From contig JAZHRO010000055.1 of the NCBI GenBank assembly GCA_037157565.1, positions 44,795,001-44,859,000 of the forward strand: a DNA stretch of 64,000 nt, given 5' to 3'. Under the pieces are notes generated by a model. The model was not told the origin of the DNA. It was given only the letters and a program-made list of their open reading frames with translations, and made no database searches. Both the position numbers and the translations under genes were made by a program. Source of the DNA: Thalassia testudinum. Its lineage: Eukaryota > Streptophyta > Magnoliopsida > Alismatales > Hydrocharitaceae. The first letter of the stretch is position 1, and each line of letters opens with the position of its first letter. This document shows, piece by piece, positions 10,941 to 21,904 of the stretch.

Positions 10941-12087
10941 CATAATAGATATCCCCATTTTAGGTAGCCGATCTACCTTGGGCAGAGATGATGGGGAAAG
11001 AGACTCAGCAGAAACACCCAGCAACTCCTCAAGTTCTAGTATATCCCCTTCACATTCCTCCAAGAGATGGGAATGCTCATTTAGCATGACATGCTGAAGG
11101 GGGTCATCACATAACATTGCAGGGGTTGTCTCGTCAATCAGGTCATCTTTCACCTCAACTTGAGAACAATCCTCAAGCTTAGCTTGTTTATAAACATCAA
11201 ACACATTAAGCTAGATTTTCATATTCCCAAAGCCCATTTTCAATGCCCCAATATGGAAATTGATTGAAGCGTGTGAAGTTGCAAGGAAGGGATAGCCCAA
11301 AATGATGGAGGGCTTGGCTAGTTTGTTGGTAGGGTCAGTGTCCAAAATTATGAAGTCAACGGGGAAGAAGAAATCCTCCACTCTCATGAGGACATCTTCT
11401 AAAATTCCCCATGGTGTCTTAAGTGATCGATCAGCAACTTGGATATTACTAGGCTAGGCATCAGATTGCCTCCTCCAAGTTTTTCATGCACATAGCTCGG
11501 AAGGATGTTCACCCCTGCACCCAGATCAAGTAGAGCATCATCAATCTATAAGTCACCAATAACCACCAAGATGTACAGGGCTCCTGGGTCCTTAAGTTTC
11601 AGGGGTGTGCCATGTTGAACAATTAAGCTAATAGAATCAGGCAGGATAACTTTTGATTGGGCCTGTTTCCTAAATTGCCCTTTTTCATGCACAAGTCCTT
11701 TAAGAAGTGGGCATAAGAAAGAATCTGCCTGATAGCTTCAAGCAAAGGCAAGCCTAATAGCTTCAAGCAAAGACAGGTTAATCTGCACTTGCTTGAACGT
11801 TTCCATGATCTCGCCCATCGTATCTTTGGCTCCAGATGAGCCAGCAGAAATATGCCCAGAGGTGGATAAGAGCTCTAGAAAGGGCACTCTCAATCTTTGG
11901 GTGGAAGGGTTGTCATGTTGAGTAACGGGTGGAACGGGGGCAACTTCTTCTGGTGAGGTGATTTCAGGCGGAGGAGATTTGGGTAAGTCTTCTCTGGTGG
12001 GGGTGAAAGTCTAGGTGGATGGCTTTTCAGAGGGTGAGACTATAGGAGCATCGAGTTTGGAAATTTCTTTCCCACTCCTCAGAATAG
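10941..12087 (-). pseudogene. Protease and flanking linker of family B pol
   Basis: The minus-strand translation shows an aspartic protease of the plant Athila type. The catalytic motif DLGA is encoded at 11516-11527. It is followed by QVADRSLKTPWGILEDV, FFFPVDFIILD and IILGYPFLAT at about 11215-11450. Downstream is an acidic linker (11204-10941) leading into the RT now displaced to 2556. Stops and frameshifts occur on both sides of the DLGA motif. The region 11528-12087 joins gag to protease and has no clean frame. Confidence 0.8.
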
Positions 12088-13368
12088 TCACCGCCTGAGC
12101 ATGCCCCTAAGGACAATCCCTTTTCCTTTAGGATTCTCCTCAGCAGCACTGGGAAGCTTCCCAGTTTCCCTCTGTCTAACGGCCTCAACAAGGTGTTCTA
12201 TCTGTAATTTCATTTCATGTACAGCCTTGTCATGAGATTGGATGATGGCATTTTGACTTTCTTGCATAGTTCTCAACATTGCCTTCAATTCATCCATCTC
12301 AAAGGTCATAGGTTGGGAAAAGGTTTGAGGTTGGTTCATTTGTTGATTTTGAAGGGGTTGTGGTTTATAATTCCCTGAATTTGAAACATTCTCTTGTTTC
12401 CAGGAAAAGTTTGGGTGATTCCTCCATCCATCATTATAAGTGTTGGAAAAAGGGTCATTACGAGATCTAGGACGGAACCCTTGAGCGACATTCAAATCCA
12501 CCTATACAAGCTTAGGGAATTGGGAGGCCAAGTGGCAATCCACAATGGCATGTGTATTGCCTCGGCAAATGGAGCATTCAAAAGCTTGGGATGTGGAGGT
12601 GTTAGATACGGATTGGCTCAGGCTCGACATAAGCCTTTCCATGTTTTGATTCAACAATTGAATCTGATAGGCTAAATTCTGGGTGTCCCTTGCCTCATTT
12701 GCCTCCAACTTTCTTTGCATGAGAGTGGGTTTTCTATCCATGTAGGCAGAATTCAAGTGAATAGAATTCTCACTCAAAGTATCAAAAAGGTTCCAAGCTT
12801 CATCCTCAATCTTAGATAGAAAGGTTCCTGCAATGGCACCATCCACAATCTACCTATGCGAATAATTAAGTCCGATGTAGAACCTTTCAACCAGTTGCCA
12901 CTTAGGCACCTGGTGATTTGGGCAAAGTCTCAACAGGTCATTAAAGCACTCCCACGCATCATGGAAAGCTTCCCCATCCTTTTGAACAAAACTCATAATT
13001 TCCCTCCTAAAGTGATTTGTTTTGCTCATGGGGAAGTACTTCAAAAACTCCTGCTTTAGGGCATCCCAAGTATTAATATCATCAAGGGTATCATACCAAT
13101 ACTTGGCTTTGTCCTTGAGGGAGAAAGGAAAGAGGGTCCGCATTTGAGCATCATCAGTAACACCCTGCAGCTTCACCGCGGAACATACCTCGATGAATTC
13201 CTCTATATACTTGTAAGGGTCTTCCCTAGCAGTGCTATAAAAGGAGGGCAGCAAGGATATGGTACTACTTTTGATCTCATAAGGATTGTCCCCTCTAAGT
13301 CTACATAGTGCAGGGCCAGCTTGATTGGTTGGAATGAAATATTCCTTAAGGCTCCTTTAACCAGCCAT
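12088..13368 (-). pseudogene. gag of the family B element
   Basis: One reading frame with at least three in-frame stops (near the start codon, at 12850-12852 and at 12502-12504). It resembles the gag core of the A element: EDPYKYIEEF, KDKAKYWYDTL, the region around WDALKQEFLKYF, and HDAWECFNDLLRLCP. The C-terminal part has SNTYNDGWRNHPNFSW, then a Gln-rich stretch and a coiled coil. The start was placed at the ATG at 13368, upstream of the conserved core. Family role: capsid formation and RNA packaging. This copy is broken. Confidence 0.85.
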
Positions 13369-14725
13369 TACTTCCTTTGGGAGGTTCCTTCTTAAGATTC
13401 TTTCAGGTTCAGGATCAAACACAAGTTGTCTCCTAAGAGATCACCTACCAAGCATGCACTACAAACACAATTCCAAAGGACTTTGTTAGATCTTTACAAA
13501 TTTAGGCTTTTGACTTTAATTCAAATTGTAGGTGACAAAGCAAGTTACCCAATCAATTACACGCCTATTGTCAATCTTCGAAATGCCTAAAAAGACCTAG
13601 TTGGAGCTTAGGTGTTCTTCCCTAAATCTCAAATGGTAGAGCAACTCTAAAGACGAAAGATCGAGGGATGCAAGTAGGCCTAAGCCTTCCTTTGAAGCTA
13701 TGCTTTCGTGGTGCTTCTTAACTACCCCCAAAAATCCATGACAGAGTATCCCCCTCTTTGGATTTACAAAACCTTTGATCTCAAGTTTCGAACACTTCAG
13801 AATCCAACGGTAGGAGGGCTCTTGTCGTAGTAGTTCCAAGACCTAGGAGTGTCTAAATGCGTGCTGTGGTGCAAGAGTTACAAGTGTGCATACATCTAAA
13901 AAATGTTGAGTTTTGAATTTTGAACCGCAACACAATGTCTCAATTCAAGTCCTTGGTTTTAGTGTTCCTCCTTAACTTAAAGTCCTTTTTCAAGAAAATA
14001 TGTGACCACTTGTTAGATCTTTTCAATTAAATTAAGTGATCATGCAATTAAATCCAAATGCACATGCGTGAACAATATAGAATGCAAAGAAAGAGGATGT
14101 ACCTTTCCTCCAGCAATCAGCAATGCAAAATGCACGCAAATGCAAGCAAAATAAATCTAGAGGCTGCTCATTCACACCTAAATGGTCATCCTCAGTCAGG
14201 CAGCTTCTAGTAGGCAGCTCGTGTTTTTTTTTTTTTAGCAACTTATGCACAAGCAAGAAAAGTAAAATCAATCCACAAAAGAAAACCGAGATCTAAAGAA
14301 AAGGGAACAGGCTCCTAAAAAGCTACCCAACACGGGCTTAAAAGAAGGTCGGGGAACAAACCCCTAAAATGTACCCCAGAACAAGGGTTTCAAACCAAAT
14401 GTGCAATGAAAATTAAGTTCTAAAACCCAAATTGTATCTACTGAAAAAAATCGACGAAGATGAAGATGATCACTCTAGATGTCCTCCTTAAGTGGTGGAG
14501 ACAAGGCCTACCACAGTGCGTCGAGCTCCTACCTTCAGAAATGGAGCCTCCCAATGTCCTTTGAGAAGTGGAAACAAGGTCCACCTCGATGTAGCTGAGG
14601 CTAGTGCAACAACTCATCAAGCAGATATGAGTACCTTGCACCAAAAAGATCGAAGTTAAATACGCCTCAAAAAATAATGTGTTAACCAATAAATAAATGA
14701 ATGCAAGTTTAACATGCTCGTTGCC
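13369..14725 (-). other. Leader of the family B element
   Basis: About 1.36 kb between PBS and gag. The block at 13597-13839 is strongly similar to 35123-35365 in the B non-autonomous element. Both can be read as a short upstream ORF ending HLRFREEHLSSN. The rest is A/T-rich with short homopolymers. Confidence 0.7.
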
Positions 14726-14743
14726 TCCCCGGCAACGGTTCCA
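14726..14743 (-). other. Primer-binding site, family B element
   Basis: The minus strand reads TGGAACCGTTGCCGGGGA, a 16 of 18 match to the tRNA-Asp complement. It is two bases from the LTR end at 14746. Confidence 0.82.
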
Positions 14744-14745
14744 TT

Positions 14746-16593
14746 TGACGAGTCAATTTTTCTCTTTCGAAAATGATGCTTAAGAAGATTTATCGTTGTA
14801 TTTCTAAGTGGTGGAAAATTGACTAATCAAAATAATTAGAATTAAAATTAAACCACTCACAGGAGAGTAGGTCGTGTACACAGCGAGGCAATGACCTATT
14901 TCAACTCACAATTAGGTAGAGATCGAGTTCACTCAAATATTTATCAAATCAAACAATGCATATGTCGCTCTGAATGTAAACCTTAAATTTATGGAGAAGT
15001 CAAGGGTTGTTGACGTAATTTCGTGTAAGAAAATTATCTATGTGCAAAGGTATGCCATGTACTTTTCACTTGCATGCATACTAAAATGTAATTCAAAATT
15101 AAATGTAATGCATATAGAGATGAATCAATAAGGCTTAACAATTATCTAGAAGAATAAGCATAAAGTTGTAAATTCACCATAATTTAATTAATCTAAGAAA
15201 TCAAAAAAATGATTCTTGACAATGGCAATTTTCGTAAATAGAAATACACACTAAAACAGGGGATTCTACCTCTCTCCTCACACACGAGAGAGAGTCTCGT
15301 TCGAGGAACTACTCTGGGAAAAGGTCAGCCGGAGTAAGACCTTCGCGACGGTGGAGATGGTGCGTTGTAAAGTGGCCTGGGCCGGCTAGACAGAGGAGAG
15401 AACAACGGTGGTGGCTATCGCTGCTGCTCTGTGCACAGAAGTGGAGCTGCAGAAGGGCACGCACGCATGCGTGGCTGCTGTGCAACCAAGCGCACTGCTG
15501 AAGGGTAGCGGCGAGGAGGAGTGCAGGGGATGTGTGCGCGGTGCGGGAGGCCACTGGAGGTGTTGCTCATTAGGGGTGTAGTGAATGGACGTCCCTATGA
15601 CGGAGGTACAACGTGCTCTACATGCAGGTGGAGGTGCAACTGTAGCACGTGCTCTATGCGCGCGGGCGAGGGCCGCTACTGCTGCAAGTGTCGACAACCG
15701 CTGTATGGAGTGCGAGTGCGTGCACGACGCAAGTGGGTGTACTGAGGGGATGCGCTGGTGGGCGCGCACCTGCCACGGTGGAGCTGGAGGGCGGTGCACG
15801 CAGCAAGGGCGTGCGATTGCTACTACGGTGGAGCATGCACAGGATGGTAAGGGATGGCAAGGGAGCGCGGGCAGGAGGTTGGGCGCTGTTGCGGGTGTGG
15901 CACAGAGGTGCAACAAGGAGAGTGGGGATGGTTTTGTTCTGAAAATGGAGGTAGAAGAAGAAGAAGAAGAAAAAGAAGAAGATGGTGTTCGTGGTGCATG
16001 GACAGGGAGGGTGATCTGGTAGTTGCACGGTGATGGCCAAGCTCACCAGATTGGCGTGGCGAGCTGTCACCTTGCCAACCCATGGTGTGGTGTAGCTCAA
16101 CTTTGGAGACCACAGTGGTGGAGTGGAGTGCATAATGGTGGACTGGGGCGATGTCTTACCCAGCACAGTTGCCTCCTCCTCTCCCTTTATAGCTGCAGGT
16201 GATGAATTTGAAATCTAAAGAGGCGGGATCAGATGCTCTTCATGGCCAATGAATGCCTGTAGCTGTGCGTGGATGGTTGTGTGAGGAGAAGAAGTAGCCG
16301 TTACCTGTGGAGGAAGAGAATAACAAAATAATAAAATATTATGGTTATTTATGCACAAACCCTTAACTTCTATGTTAAATTAAAACAATGCAAGTAATTC
16401 ACCTAATTGATTAACTAATCAGATGCATGCAATTCTAAGTTAATTCTAAATACATGCAATGAATGAATTATGCAATTAAGCTAAAAATATGAAGTAATTT
16501 ATTTACATCCTAATATATGCTAGCTAAATGTTAAGGATATCTTAATATCTAGGCATTTACACATTTAAATAGTCCACAAATATGGGTTAATCA
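14746..16593 (-). repeat. 5' LTR of the family B element (1848 bp)
   Basis: In minus orientation it begins TGATTAACCCATA and ends TTGACTCGTCA. It shares its U3 start (TGATTANCCCATANTTGTGG) and U5 end with the LTRs of the B element at 32557-40324. A GC-rich middle gives many shadow ORFs (15386-16166). A GAAGAAGAAG tract lies at about 15955-15985. Confidence 0.8.
16195..16201 (-). promoter_or_regulatory. TATA box of the family B LTR
   Basis: The minus strand reads TATAAAG about 0.4 kb from the LTR's 5' end, followed by a C-rich leader. It is the only good TATA match in this LTR. Confidence 0.5.
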
Positions 16594-17468
16594 CTACTCA
16601 GTTTTAGTTAGGCTTGGTATGATCGTGCTCTTGGAATGTGATGGGCACTTTAGATGGGTTGTGCCCTTAATGATTAATTCAAGTGTGTGTGCGTGCACAA
16701 CCAGGGTTTTCAAACAAGGTTATTTGATAATGTGTCTTTTAGGGTTCAACCTTGTTTAGTAGCTTTTAGGATTTAATCTTTAGGTATATTAAATCAAGGT
16801 TCAGTAGAACACTCCAAGTTTTTAAAGCATTGGTGATGATATATTCCTTTAGGAATCAAAGAAAATGTGGAGTGCTTAGTTCGGCCCTAAAAATCAACCC
16901 TAAGTGGCAAGCTACCTGATGGATCAGTTTTAGATTGAGTGGTGTGGCCCAAATAGTTCAAGCAATTGGCCTATTGCACCACTTGATTAAGGCACACAAA
17001 AAGTCTTAACCTAATCAGATTTCTACTCACTTATGTGTGTGTTGAGTTAAGGTGTACCGGATCCATAGGTCAGATCTCGGTTAAGTGGTAGAATCAAAGT
17101 GGAGAGTTGTGGGTGTTAATATGTGTATTTTTTATAAAATCCCACAAGAGAAGAGTATTTTTCTTTTTTTATTTTTTTATATATGCAGGGGTGGGATGAG
17201 TGGAGGTGGCAAACAAACAACCAAATCTATCCTAGGGTTTATAAAAAGCACCTAAGTTGATTTGGGTTTGAGTTATTAGTGTGGTGAAATGAACTAAAGG
17301 GTGGGGAAGTGGGGGGAAACTTACAGAACCTTCATCCGCACTTTTCTCCGATCTAACAACTTTGGCCCATTTCAGAAGAGTACCTGCAATCACAGTAATA
17401 TTAGAGAAAAAGTGAGATAAAAGTTAGGTAAGGCGGAAAAAATGCAAGAAAAATAAAAGAGCATTTCC
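16594..17468 (-). other. Leader of the old family C element, cut by the B insertion
   Basis: The reverse complement of this stretch is similar to the leader after LTR2 of the right-hand C element (42974-43850). Shared text includes the GGCCACACCACTTAATC-like, AATCAAGTGG-like and AACCAGGG/AACCCTAGTTGTGCA blocks. No ORF is seen. The C element's gag-pol would lie to the left and is not in the window. Confidence 0.65.
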
Positions 17469-17486
17469 TCCCCGGCAACGGCGCCA
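17469..17486 (-). other. Primer-binding site, old C element
   Basis: The minus strand reads TGGCGCCGTTGCCGGGGA, an exact 18-nt complement to the 3' end of plant tRNA-Asp including CCA. Confidence 0.88.
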
Positions 17487-17488
17487 AA

Positions 17489-17615
17489 TGGTGGAGGCAC
17501 GCTTCGTGTGTTTGAAATCGAGGTTCGGATGACCCATCGTCATAGCTTGCAAAACGTGTCTATTAGATAAAATTTATAACCAAAACTCAAAAAGTGAGTC
17601 CCGGGTCTAACATGA
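17489..17615 (-). repeat. U5 piece of the old C element's 5' LTR
   Basis: It begins at the PBS side (plus strand TGGTGGAGG) and is split by the A element inserted after 17615. It aligns, reversed, with the end of LTR2 at 42820-42952 (the ATTTTATCTA and GACGNTGGGTNNTTC-like blocks). It continues at 27628. Confidence 0.75.
17611..17615. repeat. Target-site duplication CATGA, left copy
   Basis: CATGA precedes the A element and recurs at 27623-27627. Confidence 0.93.
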
Positions 17616-19439
17616 TGAAGACGTCGGGTTTTACCGGGTTTGTTATAACGTTGTAGTAAAGCCGGTTATTACCAACATTTCATATATAAAATTTTTTACT
17701 CGGAAAAATGAAAGAGTTCCCGAGGTCGAACTCAGGGAGCAAGTTGTATTCTAGAGATATACAAGTTCTATTACAAAAATAAAGAGAGAGAGGGAGAGAG
17801 AGATGAAAATTTGGCTTCTTCTTCTTCTCTTCTTTCTTCCTCTTTGTCTTATCTCCTCTTTGGCTTTTGTTCTTCCTCTTCTTCTTCTTCTTCTTCTTCT
17901 GCTTTCTTCAGATCTTCCCCTCGTGCTCTTCTTCTTCTGTCTTCTGTTCTTCCTTGTTTTCTTTCTTTTTCTTCAGATCTTCTTCTTCTTTTCTTGCTTC
18001 TTGCTTCTCTTCATTTCTTCTTCTGCAATCGTGGTGCTTCTGCCTTCGGCTACTAAGTCTCCCTTCCTTCTTCTTCAGCCTGCCTTCTGTGTTGCTCTGG
18101 CTGCTGACTTTCCGTCGTCTGGCCCGGTGCTTCGACGACTTAACTGAGCAGTTGCTACAGTGCAGCTGCTTCTTCTTCGCCTGCACTTCTTCTTTTGCCT
18201 GCACACTTCACAGAGTTTTTTTTTGTGTCAAGAGGCAAAACCTACTCTACCCCCCTCCCCCGCGTTTCTCTCTCTCTCTGAAATCACCCTTCGGAAGCTC
18301 TCCCAGAGCGCTATCGGGTAATCGGGTTCGGGTCAGGCCCGGGTCCAGGCCCACCGGCGTGCGTGGTGGGCGAGGAGTGCAGGTCAGTCTAATCGGGTCG
18401 GGCCAGGTCCGCGGAGCGTGGTCACGGACGAGGCCGGGTCGGGTCGGGTGAGAGGGACCTCACCCCGTGGTCAGGAGGCAAACAGCATAAGGCAGTTTTT
18501 GCCTTTATGCGTCCGCGCGCCTTCGAGAGGTTCCGAGGTGGGACTAAATGTCCCACCCCAATTGAGCGCGCGTCGCGGATGGAGCAGTGGGCGATCGTGG
18601 CTTCCCGCGCGGCCTTCGCCCCGTCTGTGAACCAGGGACGTTTCGCGGAGAGTCCCTGCGCAACCTGGGAGTCAACCCTGGGCGAAGGCGTGCCTGCACC
18701 TGCAGGTGAAGCAGCTCTGCATGCGCAGTAATGGCGACGGCGGGCGAGTTACCTGGTCACAGAAGAACGGCCTCTCGGCCAAATCAGACAGGCGGGGGAC
18801 CTTCGCCGTGGCACGGCGAAGGTGGTCAGGGGGTCTGCAGGGGGCGAGATGGAGCTAACAGGTCGTCCTAGGTCAAACTGTGAGCGAGGAAGTGGGTGTG
18901 TTCGGTGGATCTGCAGAGGGTGTTTGGTGGGAAGTGGATGGGCGGAAGAGGATCAGGGTGAGGAGGCGGAGGTTCTGCGGTGGTCGGCGAGCCGTGTGGG
19001 TCGCTGAGGTGATGGGAGCGGCTCGCCGGAGGGTGGTCGGAGGTGGAGAGGATGAGGGTGAACAGGAGCGGTCGAGGGTTTAATTGACTAAATTGAAAGC
19101 GGGGAAAGAAAGAGGAGAAGAAGGGGAGTAGTTCTAACTTAACTGCAGGGACGAAGGGGGAGGAACAGGGCGACAGTCATATCGACTGTCGCCGGAGAAG
19201 ACGATGCCCAGTGGGGGGAGGACGGCGGTGACGACGGGGCAGAGGCAGCGCGCGCCGGTATTGCGCGACGCGGGAAGAGCAGGGGAAGAAGTCTCTGCTG
19301 CTGGTATTGCGGCAGAGCGAAGAGGAGGAGGAAGGAGAACCGCCGGAGCTGGTGGGCGTCTGCCGGAGTGAGAAGAGAGGAAAGTTGGGGGTTTTCTCCG
19401 TCAGATCCAGGCTGCCCTCGTCGGTGGAGCGGCGGGGGG

Positions 19440-19447
19440 TATTTATA
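19440..19447 (-). promoter_or_regulatory. TATA box, A non-autonomous 3' LTR
   Basis: The minus strand reads TATAAATA. The same box is at 26690-26697 in the 5' LTR, where it would drive the genomic RNA, and at 52820-52827 and 63683-63690 in the autonomous A element. Confidence 0.75.
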
Positions 19448-19518
19448 GGGTTGAAGCAGGGAGGAAGGCGGAGGGAGACGACGTGTCTCCCTCGCCGGAG
19501 AATGGTCGGAACATGAAC

Positions 19519-19552
19519 CCATACCGTCCGTGCGTTCGCACGGCCGGTATGG
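19519..19552. repeat. U3 palindrome, A non-autonomous 3' LTR
   Basis: Two 16-bp arms, CCATACCGTCCGTGCG and CGCACGGCCGGTATGG, flank a TT centre with one mismatch. It lies about 70 bp upstream of the TATA box. It can form a cruciform or, on read-through RNA, a stable hairpin. Confidence 0.85.
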
Positions 19553-20372
19553 GGGGCTACAATGACCATGGGGGTGCTCCTGCGACGGCTGACGACGCAG
19601 GGCACCCCCGGTATACTTGCCAGGTCCCCCACCTCACCCTGCGCGGCGCCATGCTCCGCGCAAGGTCGCCGGAGCATGGTGCTGGCAGGGTTTTGCAGGA
19701 GGGACCTGATTGCAAAGAACGAAGGAGAGTTAGGGGCTAAAATGCGAGGGTTCAAAAGTTGAGGGCCAAAGAGTAAATATATGAGGACCAAAGTGTAAAG
19801 TCGGTCAAGGAGGTTTCTTCTTAGGCTCAAGTTTTTATACATGACTAATTAGGACCTAAGGAATCTGATGGTGAATTTCATTTTCATATTAAACCTTGTT
19901 TGACCGGTCAATTTGCGTAAAGACCCAAATTAAGTTATTAATTGGGCATGGTTCTCAATGTAGGTCAAAATGGGTTCTAAAGGCCAAATTGAAGGTTCTA
20001 AACCCTAGAGATTATTTTTCTATGAATTTTAGAGGGTTTATTCTATTTTTACTTTGCCCCGAACCTTGTGAATTGAAGTGGGTCGTTTTAGGGTTACAGA
20101 TTATCATTTGGTTCCTTGGAAGTGCTGTAGCCCTTGCTAGATCATCTCATCCCACTTTTATTCTTATTAAGCTGTTTTGACCTGTGTTTGGGCCCAGAAT
20201 TACCCTGTATGCAGATTATACTGGTAAAATTGCACTTTTACCCCTTATGACTGGTTTTCTTCTCAAACTCAGAATTCTCTGAGTTAAGCCTTTCCTTGAG
20301 ATATGTAGGAGCTTTTATCCTTTGTATTGGGTCAAAATGAGCTAGTTATGGCTCATGATGAGGTTCTCATCA

Positions 20373-20410
20373 TACCCCCATGCCTAGCTTTTGCTAGTCC
20401 CTTAGCAAAA
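20373..20410 (-). other. Polypurine tract and adjacent hairpin, A non-autonomous
   Basis: The minus strand reads TAGGCATGGGGGTA directly before the 3' LTR (20373-20386). It is preceded by arms TTTTGCTA and TAGCAAAA at 20389-20410. The layout is the same as in the D, B, C and autonomous A elements. Confidence 0.85.
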
Positions 20411-20819
20411 ACTTAAGGTTTCAACCCTTGTTCTAGACCATGAAGTTTTTAATGGTTTGAGATAAGTGCCTTTTTTATTTGAGCATAGATTAGGTTAGAA
20501 TGCTGACCATAGGCCTAAAAGGTACTCTAGTACCAATCAAGATCCAAATCTGTCTAGCCTTAGCCTCAGTCTTTTAGCAAAGGTTTTTAAGGCCCGCAAG
20601 AACTAACCTAAGGTTTATTGGACTTCGTGGTTAAAGCACCCGTGCTTGAAATGATTTTAGCCCTGGCCCAGTTCGCAGTGCGTTTTGTAAGAGAGAGATA
20701 GAAAGTTTTTCTGTTTGGAGAGTTTTCTCTCTCTTTTTCTTTTTAGTTCTAGCCTAGGATTGGCTTTTCAACACGGTCTGTATCAGATTCCTTGCTCCCA
20801 TCATCAATCCTCAAGGGTT

Positions 20820-20965
20820 CCTGGCGATCGATGCTTCGAGATAGCACCGCCCATGGCAACCCCCGGAACCCTGGCTATTGAGATTTCGAGATAATCCCAT
20901 CCATGGTATTCCGTGGCCGAATCCAGACCCTGGCAATTGACACTTCGAGATAATGCCATCCATGG
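20820..20965 (-). repeat. Triple 3' UTR repeat, A non-autonomous
   Basis: Three units on the minus strand of the form CCATGG, then TATCTCGAA, then GCCAGG, with spacers of unequal length. It matches 62165-62310 nearly base for base. Confidence 0.85.
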
Positions 20966-21647
20966 AATCTGAACCAGCAGAGTGCTTACATGCCCCCCGT
21001 AGGATATGCAAATATCCTAAGAGACAAGCACCGAGAAGATGATATTTTGTTACGCATCTTCGAGGGGATTTCCCGCCTCTCCGCGCTGGGAACTCGTCCA
21101 AATCAACTTGTGTTGATCGGCCATTCCTATTCTAGGTGTTCTTTTCAGATTTTTGCGACGCTTCTGCGTGATTCTGATTTTTACGCTTACTGAACCAGGC
21201 TGTGTGTGAGATTAGGGTGCTTAGGTTACTGAGTCCCGTAAACCAAAAATTAGTTAACGAGGCCGAATACTCCCTAAGCCTTAGACCTAATACTTCAGCT
21301 TTTCATTTTCCTCAACCTCTTGAGGAGTGTCCAGATCTTAATGGGTACTAAGAGTCTATTCAAGAATGCCTAAGGTTTGCATTCTTACTAATCTTATTGT
21401 GCACTTTTCAGTTATTTTCTTGAATGAGGTCTAGAACTTAGGTTAATTCCTTAGTTCCTTACTAATGACTATCAACTTTTCTTATAATTTTGTGCTCCTT
21501 TTTCATTTTGTTTCTTCTCTCCTTCACAAAATTCTCCTCTTTTCCTCTTATTCTTTTTCGAAAATTTTTTTTAATTTTTATGGTGTTTTTGGCATATGTG
21601 AATTTTTTTGTTTGAAACCTTTTCTTACAAGTTTTTGTACTTTCATA

Positions 21648-21682
21648 CCCCCCCATGCCTAAGATTTGCAATGTCCTCATTG
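21648..21682 (-). other. Internal hairpin plus PPT-like motif, A non-autonomous
   Basis: On the minus strand the perfect stem CAATG-AGGA-CATTG is followed by a short spacer and TTAGGCATGGGGGGG. It lies about 220 bp after the ORF stop and 1.27 kb before the real PPT. Confidence 0.8.
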
Positions 21683-21904
21683 TAACCTAGGGGGTCTTAG
21701 TTCATTCCTTAAGACAGAAATTTGGGTGAGTGGAGGGGTCGGGTTGAATTTTTGCGGACGATTTCAAATCCCAGATGCAAACATCTGAGTTGGAGTCGGC
21801 TGTCCTAAAGTGTGAACTTCAAGTGCAAAAAGCTGTCAGAACAAGTTTCAGGTTTTCAAAGAGAATGACGGGCTGCCTCCCGTTGAGCGCTAAATTTGAT
21901 GCCT

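Larger units (their letters stand above)
1745..16593 (-). mobile_element. Family B autonomous Athila-like element, interrupted and decayed
   Basis: Read right to left, this element has a 5' LTR (16593-14746), a PBS (14743-14726), a leader, gag (13368-12088), a protease region (about 11640-11215) and a reverse transcriptase (2556-1749). The D element at 2562-10935 splits pol, and removing it with one TSD copy leaves the pol frame continuous. The remaining pol and the 3' LTR are absent, cut off by the F LTR at about 1744. Several in-frame stops make the coding region inactive. The element sits in the leader of the old C element. The five bases to its right, 16594-16598 (CTACT), would be its TSD, but the other copy is not in the window. 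Confidence 0.8.
17616..20372 (-). repeat. 3' LTR of the A non-autonomous element (2757 bp)
   Basis: It is an offset copy (7250 bp) of 24866-27622, with a single mismatch seen by eye. The plus strand begins TGAAGACG and ends TTCTCATCA. It includes a CTTCTTCTTC tract near 17880 that creates Leu/Phe-rich shadow ORFs, a TATA box at 19440-19447 and a 34-bp palindrome at 19519-19552. Confidence 0.95.
20411..21904 (-). other. 3' untranslated region of the A non-autonomous element
   Basis: About 1.5 kb, closely matching 61190-62719 of the autonomous A element across its length. The match starts within about 20 bases of the ORF stop (block AACGGGAGGCAGCCCGTCAT). It holds the second purine motif (21648-21682), a palindrome with arms AGGATAT and ATATCCT (21001-21018) and the triple repeat. 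A 96-codon frame at 21101-20811 is shared with the autonomous copy, but the repeats fall in different frames within it. Confidence 0.8.

Noticed and set aside
15309..16166. Several 80-176-codon ORFs on both strands
   Set aside because: They are within the GC-rich middle of the family B LTR and show no conserved domain.
17803..18451. Leu/Phe/Ser-rich ORFs (also at 25053-25701)
   Set aside because: They are translations of the antisense of a GAAGAAG tract in the A LTR, and no domain is seen.
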